This document shows positions 51,073 through 60,205 of a stretch of DNA of 64,000 bases, one piece after another. The stretch lies in assembly GCA_017548365.1 (NCBI GenBank), contig JAFZAC010000006.1, positions 1 through 64,000 on the forward strand. The letters are read 5' to 3'. The translations under genes were made by a program, and so were the position numbers. This DNA comes from Muribaculaceae bacterium. GTDB taxonomy: Bacteria > Bacteroidota > Bacteroidia > Bacteroidales > Muribaculaceae. Every line of letters begins with the position of its first letter. The first letter of the stretch is position 1. The notes beneath the pieces were generated by a model. It was given only the letters and a program-made list of their open reading frames with translations, was not told the origin of the DNA and ran no database searches.

Positions 51073-52536
51073 ATGAAGATGATAAGACGAGTATACCATT
51101 TGGTGAGTATTGCTATTGTTATGCTTGCCATTCCTCTTTTGGCCTCCTCATGCCGTGGAGGCGGGCTTGAAAAAGCCGTAAAAATGGCGTTTATCGACGG
51201 CGACACCACTCAGGCTCGCTACGACTCCATCTGCTCCCTCATCAAGAACAACCCCAAGAGCTATGCAGAGTTTCTCACCGAAAACGGAGAAATCAACGTT
51301 GACGCTCTGGGAAGTTACATCAACAAAGTGGGAAGCAAGTTGCGTCCTCCCATGTCGTGGAATATCAAAGGATATGGGCTCAAGGAGCTTACACTAACCG
51401 TTTACTTCGAACGCAGCGGCTCGATGATTCCCTATGACACTCCTGGTGGCGGCGGCCAGCTCAAGAAAGCAGTGAATGATCTAATCAACTTCTTTCCCGG
51501 TAAAGAGGGTGTGAAAATCAATATTGTAAACGACAACATCTATCCCTATAAAGGCACTATTGACTCGTTCCTTCAGGACCGCAATATCTATGGCAGCACC
51601 AGCGGCACCGGCGATGCCAGCTACACCGATTTCAAGCTCATCTTCGAGAAGATAATACAGGCACAGAAGCCCGGCAATGTGAGCGTGCTCATCACCGACC
51701 TCATTTATTCACCAAAGAATACTGCCGACGTGAGTGTTGAAAAAATCCTCAATGAGGAGAACAGTGTGGCAACGAGCATTTTCAAGACCTACAAGGGCAA
51801 ATCGATTATCGTCAACCAGATGATGGGCGACTACAACGGACAGTATTATCCCTACAATGGCGCACCCATCACTTACAACGGCAAGCGTCCATTCTATGTG
51901 ATAATAGTTGCCGACGCCTCAACAATCGACCGCATGAGTGGCGACGACAAATATGCCAAGTTCCTACACCCCGCCGACGTAAAGAACAGCTACCGCTTCA
52001 ACCAGGCTCAGAGCGAGCTCAACTTCAAAGTGGTGCCCGACTGGAAGGACAATGTGGGCAAATTCCGCCCTTCACGCAGCGAGAACAACGTGCTCACCAA
52101 CTGCGAGGGAGACCGAGAGACTGGCGTGCTGTGCTTTACCCTTGCTGCCAATCTCAAGCCTCTTGCCAAGGATGACGCGTTCCTGACCAACGTAGCAAAC
52201 TATGCTGTGCAGTCGCAAAGCGGTTTTGAAATCACCATCCACGCCATCAAACCAGAGGACATCACCAACAACAACCGTTCCTATCTGGAAGGCATGACAC
52301 ACCTAATCACTGCCAAGGGCAAGTTCAAAACTTCACGCGACGAGCTGTCAATCACCCTTGCCAACCAATTCCCTGCATGGATTAAAGAGTCGACCACGAC
52401 TAGCGACACCGACTCAAATGCAACCAACTTCTCTACCACCACATTTGGATTGGAACAGTTTTTGCAAGGTATTTACGACGCTTTCTCGGCAGGCAACGAT
52501 ACCTACGGGAAAATTGTAATGAAACTTGAAAATTAA
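51073..52536 (+). CDS. vWA-like lipoprotein of the tubulin/actin-like cluster
   Basis: This 487-residue protein (MKMIRRVYHLVSIAIVMLAI...LLASSC) has a lipobox with the acylated Cys in ASSC. Seven codons upstream are also open, but the ATG at 51073 gives a normal signal peptide. From ELTLTVYFERSGSMIPYDTP (near residue 110) it resembles a von Willebrand A domain with a changed metal site: the usual DxSxS reads ERSGS. Later parts (NVSVLITDLIYSP, GKRPFYVIIVADASTID) match further strands. The C-terminal part is rich in beta strands, and the last residues have LEQFLQGIYDAF. It should sit on the periplasmic face of a membrane. First gene of the cluster, 30 nt before a four-helix membrane protein. vWA-tubulin gene pairs have been described computationally. 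Confidence 0.65.
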   Translation: MKMIRRVYHLVSIAIVMLAIPLLASSCRGGGLEKAVKMAFIDGDTTQARYDSICSLIKNNPKSYAEFLTENGEINVDALGSYINKVGSKLRPPMSWNIKGYGLKELTLTVYFERSGSMIPYDTPGGGGQLKKAVNDLINFFPGKEGVKINIVNDNIYPYKGTIDSFLQDRNIYGSTSGTGDASYTDFKLIFEKIIQAQKPGNVSVLITDLIYSPKNTADVSVEKILNEENSVATSIFKTYKGKSIIVNQMMGDYNGQYYPYNGAPITYNGKRPFYVIIVADASTIDRMSGDDKYAKFLHPADVKNSYRFNQAQSELNFKVVPDWKDNVGKFRPSRSENNVLTNCEGDRETGVLCFTLAANLKPLAKDDAFLTNVANYAVQSQSGFEITIHAIKPEDITNNNRSYLEGMTHLITAKGKFKTSRDELSITLANQFPAWIKESTTTSDTDSNATNFSTTTFGLEQFLQGIYDAFSAGNDTYGKIVMKLEN

Positions 52537-52566
52537 TAACAAAAGAAACTATTTTCTTATAACACT

Positions 52567-53007
52567 ATGCGAGATAAAGTTATATTTTTAGTTATCGGCA
52601 TCATTATCAGCGTACTGTTCTTCATTTTCAAGATCACGCTATATGATGCACTTTACTATTCCAACGGATTCAGCAACGACCTAGGCAACCTTGACGAATA
52701 CACTTCGGTTGCCGCTATCACCATAGCAATGGCTTGGGGTGGAGCTGCTATCTACTACTATGCCATCAATTCTGTGAAATTCGACCGCTGGTACCACTGG
52801 CTGGCGATGCTCGGCGTGGTGGCTGTGCTCACACCGGTTGTGGACTACTTTGTTACGAGCTCCATTCTGGAAGGCAAAGACTATGGCAGCGCCATTGTGT
52901 CATTTGAGTTGCACAATATTGTGTTTGCTGCTGTGATGTTTGTTATAGCATCGTTCTCGATGCGATGGTGGAGCAGCAACTGCCGTCACACCCCCATCCC
53001 GCAATAA
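52567..53007 (+). CDS. four-helix membrane protein of the cluster
   Basis: This 146-residue integral membrane protein has about four predicted helices: KVIFLVIGIIISVLFFIFKI, VAAITIAMAWGGAAIYYYAI, WLAMLGVVAVLTPVVDYFV and NIVFAAVMFVIASFSMRWWS. An exposed loop of about 25 residues (YDALYYSNGFSNDLGNLDEY) lies after helix 1. I do not recognise a family. It lies 30 nt after the vWA-like lipoprotein gene and 53 nt before the tubulin-like gene and could anchor the complex in the inner membrane. Confidence 0.7.
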   Translation: MRDKVIFLVIGIIISVLFFIFKITLYDALYYSNGFSNDLGNLDEYTSVAAITIAMAWGGAAIYYYAINSVKFDRWYHWLAMLGVVAVLTPVVDYFVTSSILEGKDYGSAIVSFELHNIVFAAVMFVIASFSMRWWSSNCRHTPIPQ

Positions 53008-53060
53008 CTCTCACAACTAAACTCGATAAACATTAAACGTTAAACGAATAACGATAATTA

Positions 53061-54590
53061 ATGAAACTATTTGTATTTGCAATAGGAGGAACAGGTTCGC
53101 GCGTACTCAAGTCGATGATTATGATGTGCGCTGCAGGCGTGCGCCCCGTCGATGCCAACGGACAGCCACTGAAAGATGTGGAAATCGTTCCCATAATCAT
53201 CGATCCGCACAAGTCCAATGCCGACCTCAAGCGCACCGAGCGACTGCTTAGCGCCTATGGCACGCTCCGTGAGAAACTCTATGGCAAGAATGCCAATGCC
53301 AACGGCTTTTTCGCCACCAAGATATCGAGTCTCAAGGAAGTTGTCTCCAGCAGCCAAGTGCCTCTTGATGATTCATTCATCTTCAACCTGGCGGCTGTGG
53401 AGAACTACAAGTTCCGTGACTTCATCAGCTACAACACAATGAACGAGCCCAACCAAGCATTGACGTCGCTGCTCTTTGCCGACTATCAGCTCGAGAACAA
53501 AATGAGCATTGGTTTTGTAGGCTCACCAAATATTGGCAGTGTAGCACTCAATGGCATCAAGGACAGCAACGAGTTCAAGGCGTTTGCCAACGTTTTTGCC
53601 GACGGTGACCGCATTTTCTTCATCAGCAGTATCTTTGGCGGTACCGGTGCAGCTGGCTTCCCCATTATCGTGAAGAACATACGCCAAGCCAAGAATATCG
53701 ACGCTAAAAACAAGGCATTCTTGCAGAGAGCACCAATAGGTGGCTTGACTGTGCTCCCCTACTTCACACTCATGGAAAGTGATGACAAAAAAGACAAGCG
53801 CATTGACAATGCCGACTTTATCGTAAAGACACAAAGTGCGCTTGAATACTATAACAACACTCTCACCGGCAATGGACGCAATGCCGTGAATGCCATCTTC
53901 TACCTGGGTGACCACGGACACAACGCACCCTATGCCTACGACCCAGGCGACAAGCGCGACCAGCACGACCCGGCTCACCTAATCGAGATGATAGGAGCCC
54001 TCGCGCCTTTCAAGTTCTTGAGCCTGAGTGACAGCGAGCTCACCGACCTTGCCACTGGCGAGCCATTGCCAACCAAGGCGTTTGAGTATGGACTAGAACG
54101 AGACACCGACTTTGTCGACTTCTCATGCTTCGGTCAAGAGACGCGACAGCTCATCTATCGCAATCTTGTGAAGCTACACTTGCTGTATATCTTCCTACGC
54201 ACAGGTCTCAACGGCATGATAGGCCAGGGATTTACTGAAGATGCTCCCAAGATAACTCGCGAGTTTACCGGCACACAGTTCTATCGCGTGCTTACCCAAC
54301 AATTCTTTGACGGATACATAGAGTGGCTCACCGAGCTGCTTCACAACCGCCGTCATGTCACTCTCTTCAACGAGGGTGAGATGGATATGAACAAGGCCAT
54401 CCACAAAGTCCTTACCAAGAAAGGATTCTTTGGCAACAAGAAAGTGGATAACGATGTGTTCAAGGCCGAAATGAACCGCTTGAGCCGCGACAATAACAGA
54501 TATGGCAGCAATCCTGAGCTCAAGCTCATGGACTTGTTCTATAACGCAGCCGAGAAAATCATCACCGAGCGCTACGACAATATCAACTAG
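53061..54590 (+). CDS. tubulin/FtsZ-superfamily GTPase-like protein
   Basis: This 509-residue protein begins with a Rossmann-type loop, FAIGGTGSRVLKSMIMMCAA (residues 5-24). It carries a tubulin-signature-like motif, SSIFGGTGAAGFPIIVKNIR (near 187-206), comparable to the GGGTGTG phosphate loop of FtsZ and tubulin. In between, GFVGSPNIGSV and the FFISSIFGG strand also fit that fold. It is not FtsZ: it is too long, and the rest differs, with a helical C-terminal half (AEMNRLSRDN...DLFYNAAEKII). It matches the 'tubulin-like' family (Tubulin_2 type) known from gene clusters with vWA proteins. GTP binding and polymerisation are inferred. It is followed after 41 nt by the large actin/Hsp70-fold gene. 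Confidence 0.75.
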   Translation: MKLFVFAIGGTGSRVLKSMIMMCAAGVRPVDANGQPLKDVEIVPIIIDPHKSNADLKRTERLLSAYGTLREKLYGKNANANGFFATKISSLKEVVSSSQVPLDDSFIFNLAAVENYKFRDFISYNTMNEPNQALTSLLFADYQLENKMSIGFVGSPNIGSVALNGIKDSNEFKAFANVFADGDRIFFISSIFGGTGAAGFPIIVKNIRQAKNIDAKNKAFLQRAPIGGLTVLPYFTLMESDDKKDKRIDNADFIVKTQSALEYYNNTLTGNGRNAVNAIFYLGDHGHNAPYAYDPGDKRDQHDPAHLIEMIGALAPFKFLSLSDSELTDLATGEPLPTKAFEYGLERDTDFVDFSCFGQETRQLIYRNLVKLHLLYIFLRTGLNGMIGQGFTEDAPKITREFTGTQFYRVLTQQFFDGYIEWLTELLHNRRHVTLFNEGEMDMNKAIHKVLTKKGFFGNKKVDNDVFKAEMNRLSRDNNRYGSNPELKLMDLFYNAAEKIITERYDNIN

Positions 54591-54631
54591 AACATCTAGA
54601 TAGTCTCGAGCATCTAGAAAAATATACGATT

Positions 54632-57600
54632 ATGAGTCAAGTACTATCATATAACAACAAGACGACTAAGACGAGTGCACAGGATTGGATTCCTGTGGCT
54701 CCCTACGTTGACGACGATATCAAGCAGATAAAGGACCCAAATGGTGGTCTCTCGGAAAATCCACGCACGGCGATTCCGAGTCCTTTTGCCCAGCTCGACC
54801 TGGTGAAGAACGCCTTTGAGCATCTGGCAAGCAATGCTCGACTTTCAGGCTCGATGATGGACAAGCGCTTGGTGTCGAACGCCCTCGACGTGGCACAGCT
54901 GTTCTTTGATTTCGAAAATCATAAAGACTATCTCCACATCGTGAGATGGAACCGCGAAGAGCAGTTGGAACGTCTCAAGAGCGAACCTGAGCACCGCCTC
55001 TACGGTGAGACTCTTGAACTGTTCCTTGCCAGCGACACAAAATACAATTTCAACATGCTCACCGACTGGTACATACTATTATGGAACAGTCAGGTGATTG
55101 GTGCTACATCGCCGTCGTCGATGACAATTGCCGTGCCTCGCGAAACCGAACAGCCCATTACAGGCATTAAGGTTGAGCAAGGCATATCGCTCTTTGACAG
55201 CGACACGCGCGACCTGTGGCAGCGCGACGAAGACTTCGTTTACTACATGTTCATGCTCTTCAACGCTTTCCCAACTTTGCGTACAGCAGTGAAAGGCGTG
55301 TATGACTATATGCTCAAGAACAAGGACATCATCATGCGAGAAAAGCCTGCCCTCTATGCTCGCTTGACACAGGTGATTCCCAATCTCGAGGCATTGAGCT
55401 ATGAATTGGCTCCACGACTGGTCGAGAAGCTTGACCTGGAGTTTGACCCCTTTGTGGGTGACGACGAGGTAACCGTACTTGGCGCTCGACTTTATCACAA
55501 ACGTGCCCGCGACATCATGAGCTCGGCTTCTACCAGCGACTTCGTAATAGCTCCAACACGAATGGTTGAAGGCAAACTGCCACTGGTGCTTCGCAACAAT
55601 TTCAACGGCAGCGTAGACCACTACATCTATATCGACAAGGAATGGGACAGCTCCACTCAAGTCTTTGCTCGAGGAATTCCCATCGACAAACGCAAGCTTC
55701 CCGACACCAGCATCATATATCCGTTCATTACCACAGGCGATTTTCTGCAGGACACCCTGATAAGGCTTAGCGGTCCCATCGACGACAGCCATTATTTCAA
55801 TGGCAATGTCACCAGCAAGACTATGCACCAGCCCAACGGATACTTGCTGCCTCTCACCGAGGAGTTCTTCAAATATTTCAATGCAAGTGATGTGACCAAG
55901 AAAATACATGGACGCAACATGCTTGAAATGGAAGAGCTGAACGACGGATCGGTCAATGTCACACTGCGAGTACCGCTCAAGAAACGCTATATTGAGCTCA
56001 CACGCAACTACTACCCCATCGACGATCCCTCTTGGCACTTTGACGAGAATCGTGGCACCGGTCGCATAATCACCAGTGTGGTGATGTCGACTGCCATATT
56101 CCCATTTGTGCGCACCAACTATAAAGACGATTACACTGTTCAGCTGTTCTCGATGATTGACGGTGGCGATGCAAGGCTCAACTTCTTTAACGACGGCATG
56201 AGCACCGATGGCATGAAATGCAGTGGAAAGGTTCGCACCAAGAGCTCATACACCACCACTTACTATGACCTGGAAGGGTCGTTTGACATGATGCAGGCTG
56301 TAATCAACACTCCAGCAGGAGAATTCACAGGCTACATCGTGCCATTGTGGAAGCCATATGTGGCAAGCAGCAAGGAGTTGATTTTTGCAGTTGACTTTGG
56401 CACCACCAACAGCCATGTGGAATGGTCGGAACGAGGACATGATGCCAAAGACCTTGAATTCAAGCACGGAGAGCACCAAGTGCTTATTGCTTCGCTGCTC
56501 AAACGTGGCACGCTACTATTTGCCGACCAGCTGCAACGCGTGGAATTCCTTCCCAGCGACATTGACAATGTGTACGGATTCCCATTGCGCAGTGCTCTCG
56601 CCCGCAATGCCATCAGCACAGGTGGCCACAAACTCTTTGGAGACATCAACATACCATTCCTCTATGAGCGTCAGTACTTCGATGGCTATGACATCACTAC
56701 AAACCTCAAGTGGATGGGCGACATAACTCTCTCACGCGAGTTCCTGCGCGAGCTTGTACTGCTCATCAAGGCAAAAGTGCTGCTTGAGAACGGAGACTTG
56801 AATCGCACAAGCATCGTATACTTCTTCCCTGTGAGCATGGGAGGCAGCGACCGTCGAAAACTTGATGACACCTGGAATGAGCTGTATCACACCTACTTTG
56901 GCGATGACACCAGCAACCTCCACGCCTACCCCGAAAGTATCGCGCCTGCCTATTTCTATAAGGGTGATGACGTGAGCGGCGGCAGCTTTGTGTCAATCGA
57001 CATTGGCGGCGGCACAACCGACACCGTGATATATCAGCCCACAGCCAACCGTCTCGACACCGAGCCAGTGGCTATCTCGTCGTTCCGCTTTGCCGGTGAT
57101 GCCATCTTTGGCGACGCATTCACCGAACGCGATGCCGACAACAACCCGCTCATACGTCACTATGGAGAGTATTTCAAGCGACTGATATCCAAGAACGGTG
57201 ACATAGGTTACCTTAACAGCATCCTTCAAGATGTGCTCAAGCGCAAGCGCTCTCAAGACGTGAATGCTTTCCTGTTCTCAATAGAGAATGTTGAGCAACT
57301 GCGAGAGCTGAGAGAGGTGGATCGTAACATATACAGCTACAACACGCTGCTGCGCAACGATGCTCAACGCAAGCTCATCTTCATGTACTTCTATGCAGCA
57401 ATCATCTACTATATAGCACAGTCGATGAAGGCACGCAACTACGAGATGCCCAAGCAAATCTACTTCAGTGGTACTGGTTCAAAGATTTTGAACATCCTGG
57501 GCAGCAAAGACCAAGTAATAGAGTTCACACAGCTCATCCTTGAGCGTGTTTTCGACAAGAAATATACTGAACGGTTCTCCATCAAGATAGAGCAGAAGAG

Positions 57601-58063
57601 CCCCAAGCAGATTACTTGCCGCGGCGGCATCAAACTCGAGAGTCTGCGCATGGACGGCAACGTCGATGTACAGCGTCTCACACCCCGCAATGTGAACGCG
57701 ATGAAGTATTGCTACTCGATGCTAGACGAGAAGCCACTCACCATCAAGTCGGTTTATGAGATTGAAGTTCGTGACAAGCTCATCGAGCAGGTATCACGCT
57801 TCAATGAGTTCTTCATAGGTCTGTGCGACAATGTCACCAAAGACGAATTTGGCATCGATAACAAGGTGTTCAAGATTTTCGTAAGCGTTTTGAGCGACGA
57901 CATTGGCAACTACCTCACAGCAGGTATAGGCAACTACCTCAAAGGACGCTATGAAGGCGATGAAGCGATTGAAGACGTTCCGTTCTTCTATCCCATTATT
58001 GGAATCATCAGGCACAACCTTCTCAAGAACTTGTGCAACGAGGTGATTTCACGCACCGTTTAA
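54632..58063 (+). CDS. giant actin/Hsp70-fold ATPase-like protein
   Basis: This 1143-residue protein holds an Hsp70/actin ATPase core in its second half: phosphate 1 loop IFAVDFGTTNSHVEW near residue 583, phosphate 2 loop SIDIGGGTTDTVIYQ near 787, and adenosine motif IYFSGTGSKILNIL near 943. The first 570 residues have no recognised domain, are alpha/beta, and hold no signal peptide, so the protein is cytoplasmic or peripheral. The size is nearly twice that of DnaK and no substrate-binding domain is visible. SrfB-type virulence-associated proteins also combine a large size with an Hsp70-like fold and are one alternative. It lies between the tubulin-like GTPase gene and a membrane protein gene, so a two-NTPase machine is suggested. 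Confidence 0.75.
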   Translation: MSQVLSYNNKTTKTSAQDWIPVAPYVDDDIKQIKDPNGGLSENPRTAIPSPFAQLDLVKNAFEHLASNARLSGSMMDKRLVSNALDVAQLFFDFENHKDYLHIVRWNREEQLERLKSEPEHRLYGETLELFLASDTKYNFNMLTDWYILLWNSQVIGATSPSSMTIAVPRETEQPITGIKVEQGISLFDSDTRDLWQRDEDFVYYMFMLFNAFPTLRTAVKGVYDYMLKNKDIIMREKPALYARLTQVIPNLEALSYELAPRLVEKLDLEFDPFVGDDEVTVLGARLYHKRARDIMSSASTSDFVIAPTRMVEGKLPLVLRNNFNGSVDHYIYIDKEWDSSTQVFARGIPIDKRKLPDTSIIYPFITTGDFLQDTLIRLSGPIDDSHYFNGNVTSKTMHQPNGYLLPLTEEFFKYFNASDVTKKIHGRNMLEMEELNDGSVNVTLRVPLKKRYIELTRNYYPIDDPSWHFDENRGTGRIITSVVMSTAIFPFVRTNYKDDYTVQLFSMIDGGDARLNFFNDGMSTDGMKCSGKVRTKSSYTTTYYDLEGSFDMMQAVINTPAGEFTGYIVPLWKPYVASSKELIFAVDFGTTNSHVEWSERGHDAKDLEFKHGEHQVLIASLLKRGTLLFADQLQRVEFLPSDIDNVYGFPLRSALARNAISTGGHKLFGDINIPFLYERQYFDGYDITTNLKWMGDITLSREFLRELVLLIKAKVLLENGDLNRTSIVYFFPVSMGGSDRRKLDDTWNELYHTYFGDDTSNLHAYPESIAPAYFYKGDDVSGGSFVSIDIGGGTTDTVIYQPTANRLDTEPVAISSFRFAGDAIFGDAFTERDADNNPLIRHYGEYFKRLISKNGDIGYLNSILQDVLKRKRSQDVNAFLFSIENVEQLRELREVDRNIYSYNTLLRNDAQRKLIFMYFYAAIIYYIAQSMKARNYEMPKQIYFSGTGSKILNILGSKDQVIEFTQLILERVFDKKYTERFSIKIEQKSPKQITCRGGIKLESLRMDGNVDVQRLTPRNVNAMKYCYSMLDEKPLTIKSVYEIEVRDKLIEQVSRFNEFFIGLCDNVTKDEFGIDNKVFKIFVSVLSDDIGNYLTAGIGNYLKGRYEGDEAIEDVPFFYPIIGIIRHNLLKNLCNEVISRTV

Positions 58064-58115
58064 CAAATTTGAATAATAAAAACATAATAATAACAAACAA
58101 AATCTTTCAAACGAA

Positions 58116-59435
58116 ATGAAAAAAATTCTGTTAACACTAGTGTGCATCATGGCAACCATGAGCACCATGGGACTAAGTGCCCAGGACAACGCCAAGAACC
58201 TTAACCCAGGTCAGTGGAAACATGGACTCGCTATTGGAGCACAATGGATCGCAAGAGATCTTGGATTTGCTCAAGCCGAGAATGTGGTAATTTCCCGCAC
58301 CAACGAGAACTACACACTCGATGACCTAAGGAACATGTATGGCACTCGCGACAAGTGGATGGGGTTCTACAACAAGCTCAAATCACACGAGAATGAGAGC
58401 GGTGACCTCGATAAACTCCTGGCAACTATCACTGCCGAGTATGATAAAGGTGCTGTAATCAAAAACGGCGTGAAAAAAGATGTAGAGAAATACAACGCCA
58501 GCCACACCGGTGATGAGGTGGGACAAACCTCGGCTGCCGAGCCCGCAGCTACCGAGCCCAACGGCGATGAAGCCACAACCATCACTAACACCAACGACTC
58601 GACCGAGTCGAAAGCAGGTGACAGCGAGGAAAACAAGAAAGAAGAAAGCGGTTCACATGGTGGACACGGCTTCCTCTATCTGCTCTCTTTACTGGGTCTT
58701 GCTGCAGGTTTGATAGGCACTTTCCTTGGTATGCAGGCACGCAAAGAGAGTCAAGCTGTCATGAGCGATGTTAACGGCGACATCAACAATATGCAGAAGC
58801 AAATTGACAAGCTTCGTGCAGCTATTAAGGGCGAACCTATTGTTCACGACAAGCACGACAAGCACCCCAAGCACGATGCCAAGCTCAACGAGACTGAAGG
58901 TCTGGCTCAAACCAAGAAAATAGAATTTGACAACAATCCTTCTAAAAAACAAGATATAAAGAAGCAGGAGCCCAAGAAAGAGGAGCCCAAGAAGGATGTG
59001 AAGAAAGAAGAGCCCAAAAAGGACGTAAAGAAAGAAGAGCCAAAGAAAGAGGAGAAGATAGAAGAAAAGAAAGAGGAACCAAAGAGAGAGGAGCCAAAAG
59101 CTACCGTTCTGGGTGAGCCTCGAATCCTTTTCATGGCTAAGCCCGACGAAGACGACAACTTCTCACGTTCTTCTTCGCAATATGAGCCCGGAAACTCTAT
59201 TTTCGAGCTTACAACTATGGACGGCAAGAGTGGCTCGTTCACTGTTATCAACAAGAGCGACGCCCACAAACTCGCCCTCCTCATGCCTGGTGACACCCTC
59301 ACACGCGCATGTTCGGGCAACAACATCCAGTCGAGCGCAGGGAAGTCACGCATTATCACCGACCGCGCCGGCCGTGCTCAGCTCGAAAACGGCAAGTGGC
59401 ACATTGTTGTTAAAGCCATCGTTCACTACGAGTAA
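58116..59435 (+). CDS. membrane protein with Lys/Glu-rich linker and C-terminal domain
   Basis: This 439-residue protein starts with a signal peptide (MKKILLTLVCIMATMSTMGL...AQ). A soluble part follows, then an acidic low-complexity piece (EPAATEPNGDEATTITN), and a membrane helix (FLYLLSLLGLAAGLIGTFLG, near 190-210). A short coiled coil, NGDINNMQKQIDKLRAAIKG, lies behind it, then about eight Lys/Glu/Pro units (KKEEPKK type; 283-328) and a globular C-terminal domain (FMAKPDEDDNFSRSS...GKWHIVVKAIVHYE). By topology the N-terminal part is periplasmic and the Lys/Glu linker and end domain cytoplasmic. It could hold the neighbouring ATPase near the membrane. I do not recognise the family. Confidence 0.7.
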   Translation: MKKILLTLVCIMATMSTMGLSAQDNAKNLNPGQWKHGLAIGAQWIARDLGFAQAENVVISRTNENYTLDDLRNMYGTRDKWMGFYNKLKSHENESGDLDKLLATITAEYDKGAVIKNGVKKDVEKYNASHTGDEVGQTSAAEPAATEPNGDEATTITNTNDSTESKAGDSEENKKEESGSHGGHGFLYLLSLLGLAAGLIGTFLGMQARKESQAVMSDVNGDINNMQKQIDKLRAAIKGEPIVHDKHDKHPKHDAKLNETEGLAQTKKIEFDNNPSKKQDIKKQEPKKEEPKKDVKKEEPKKDVKKEEPKKEEKIEEKKEEPKREEPKATVLGEPRILFMAKPDEDDNFSRSSSQYEPGNSIFELTTMDGKSGSFTVINKSDAHKLALLMPGDTLTRACSGNNIQSSAGKSRIITDRAGRAQLENGKWHIVVKAIVHYE

Positions 59436-59447
59436 TAGTTAGTATTG

Positions 59448-59492
59448 GCAAAGTGGGAAGTACGTTGTGTCAATCAGTACTTCCTACTTTGC
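59448..59492 (+). terminator. internal hairpin in the cluster (attenuator or weak terminator)
   Basis: GCAAAGTGGGAAGTAC pairs with GTACTTCCTACTTTGC with one mismatch around a 13-nt loop. It lacks a T-run (TCTAATAA follows). It lies between the 439-residue protein and the zinc-ribbon genes and may reduce read-through. Confidence 0.6.
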
Positions 59493-59527
59493 TCTAATAA
59501 CTCACACTAATAACTTAAGACTTAAAA

Positions 59528-60181
59528 GTGCATATATTCTGCCCCAACTGCGGGAAACATATTGATGTATCGATTCAAGAAATCGAAAAGCTGGAAGGAC
59601 ACTATGTGTGCCCTCAATGCCTCATTGAGATAGACCTCGACATCGAGACTAGAAAAAGAGACATCCCACTCGATGACGAAGCAACTCCTGTAGAGAAACA
59701 GTCGCTTCCAGACGCTTCACACATCAATCAGCCCTCTACATCAACTGGCAGCGTAGACAACAGTGACAGCGATGAAGCAAAGCCCGATGCCAGTAAGCCC
59801 AAAGAGGCAGAAAAACCTCCTCAACCAAGTCCACATGTAGACGACGTGATCAGATACTGCAGAAAATGTGGAGCTTTTCTTAAAGAAGGAGCCAACTTTT
59901 GCCCTAAATGCGGCAATTTTGTAAGAATAAGACCTCCGAAGTACCAGTCAAATAAGACAACAGCTCCTCCACCCTACACTAAGAATTCACAGCAAAACAA
60001 TAAAGGCAAAAACAATCCTCCCAAACAACCCATGGCAGCAAAAAACAAAAAAGCCTCGTCTCGTGCCTCTAATGGCGGCAGCAAATCCCAATTCAGCATC
60101 CTCAGCATTGGCGGTTGCCTAGCCTTCACCCTCATCGTCGTGGCCCTTTTCTTCATAGTTTACATCATAACCGGTAATTGA
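59528..60181 (+). CDS. tail-anchored double zinc-ribbon protein
   Basis: This 217-residue protein probably starts at a GTG (59528), because the N-terminal residues HIFCPNCGKHIDV already form the first half of a zinc ribbon, completed by YVCPQCLIEID. A Ser/Pro/Lys-rich linker follows and then a second ribbon, RYCRKCGAFLKEGANFCPKC (near 115-134). A basic low-complexity region leads to a C-terminal membrane helix (IGGCLAFTLIVVALFFIVYI). This is a tail-anchored topology with the ribbons in the cytoplasm. It comes 92 nt after the 439-residue protein, behind a hairpin, and 24 nt before the next zinc-ribbon gene. Function unknown; ribbons of this kind often bind proteins rather than DNA. Confidence 0.75.
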   Translation: MHIFCPNCGKHIDVSIQEIEKLEGHYVCPQCLIEIDLDIETRKRDIPLDDEATPVEKQSLPDASHINQPSTSTGSVDNSDSDEAKPDASKPKEAEKPPQPSPHVDDVIRYCRKCGAFLKEGANFCPKCGNFVRIRPPKYQSNKTTAPPPYTKNSQQNNKGKNNPPKQPMAAKNKKASSRASNGGSKSQFSILSIGGCLAFTLIVVALFFIVYIITGN

Positions 60182-60205
60182 TAATCAACCTTAATCATCT
60201 TCAAA

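Noticed and set aside
53061..54590. Second FtsZ
   Set aside because: The phosphate-loop motif fits the tubulin superfamily, but length and remaining sequence differ from FtsZ and there is no FtsZ C-terminal peptide.
55079..56038. 319-codon open frame antisense to the actin/Hsp70-like gene
   Set aside because: No start context, promoter or family features; the sense frame is open for 1143 codons and carries clear ATPase motifs further on.
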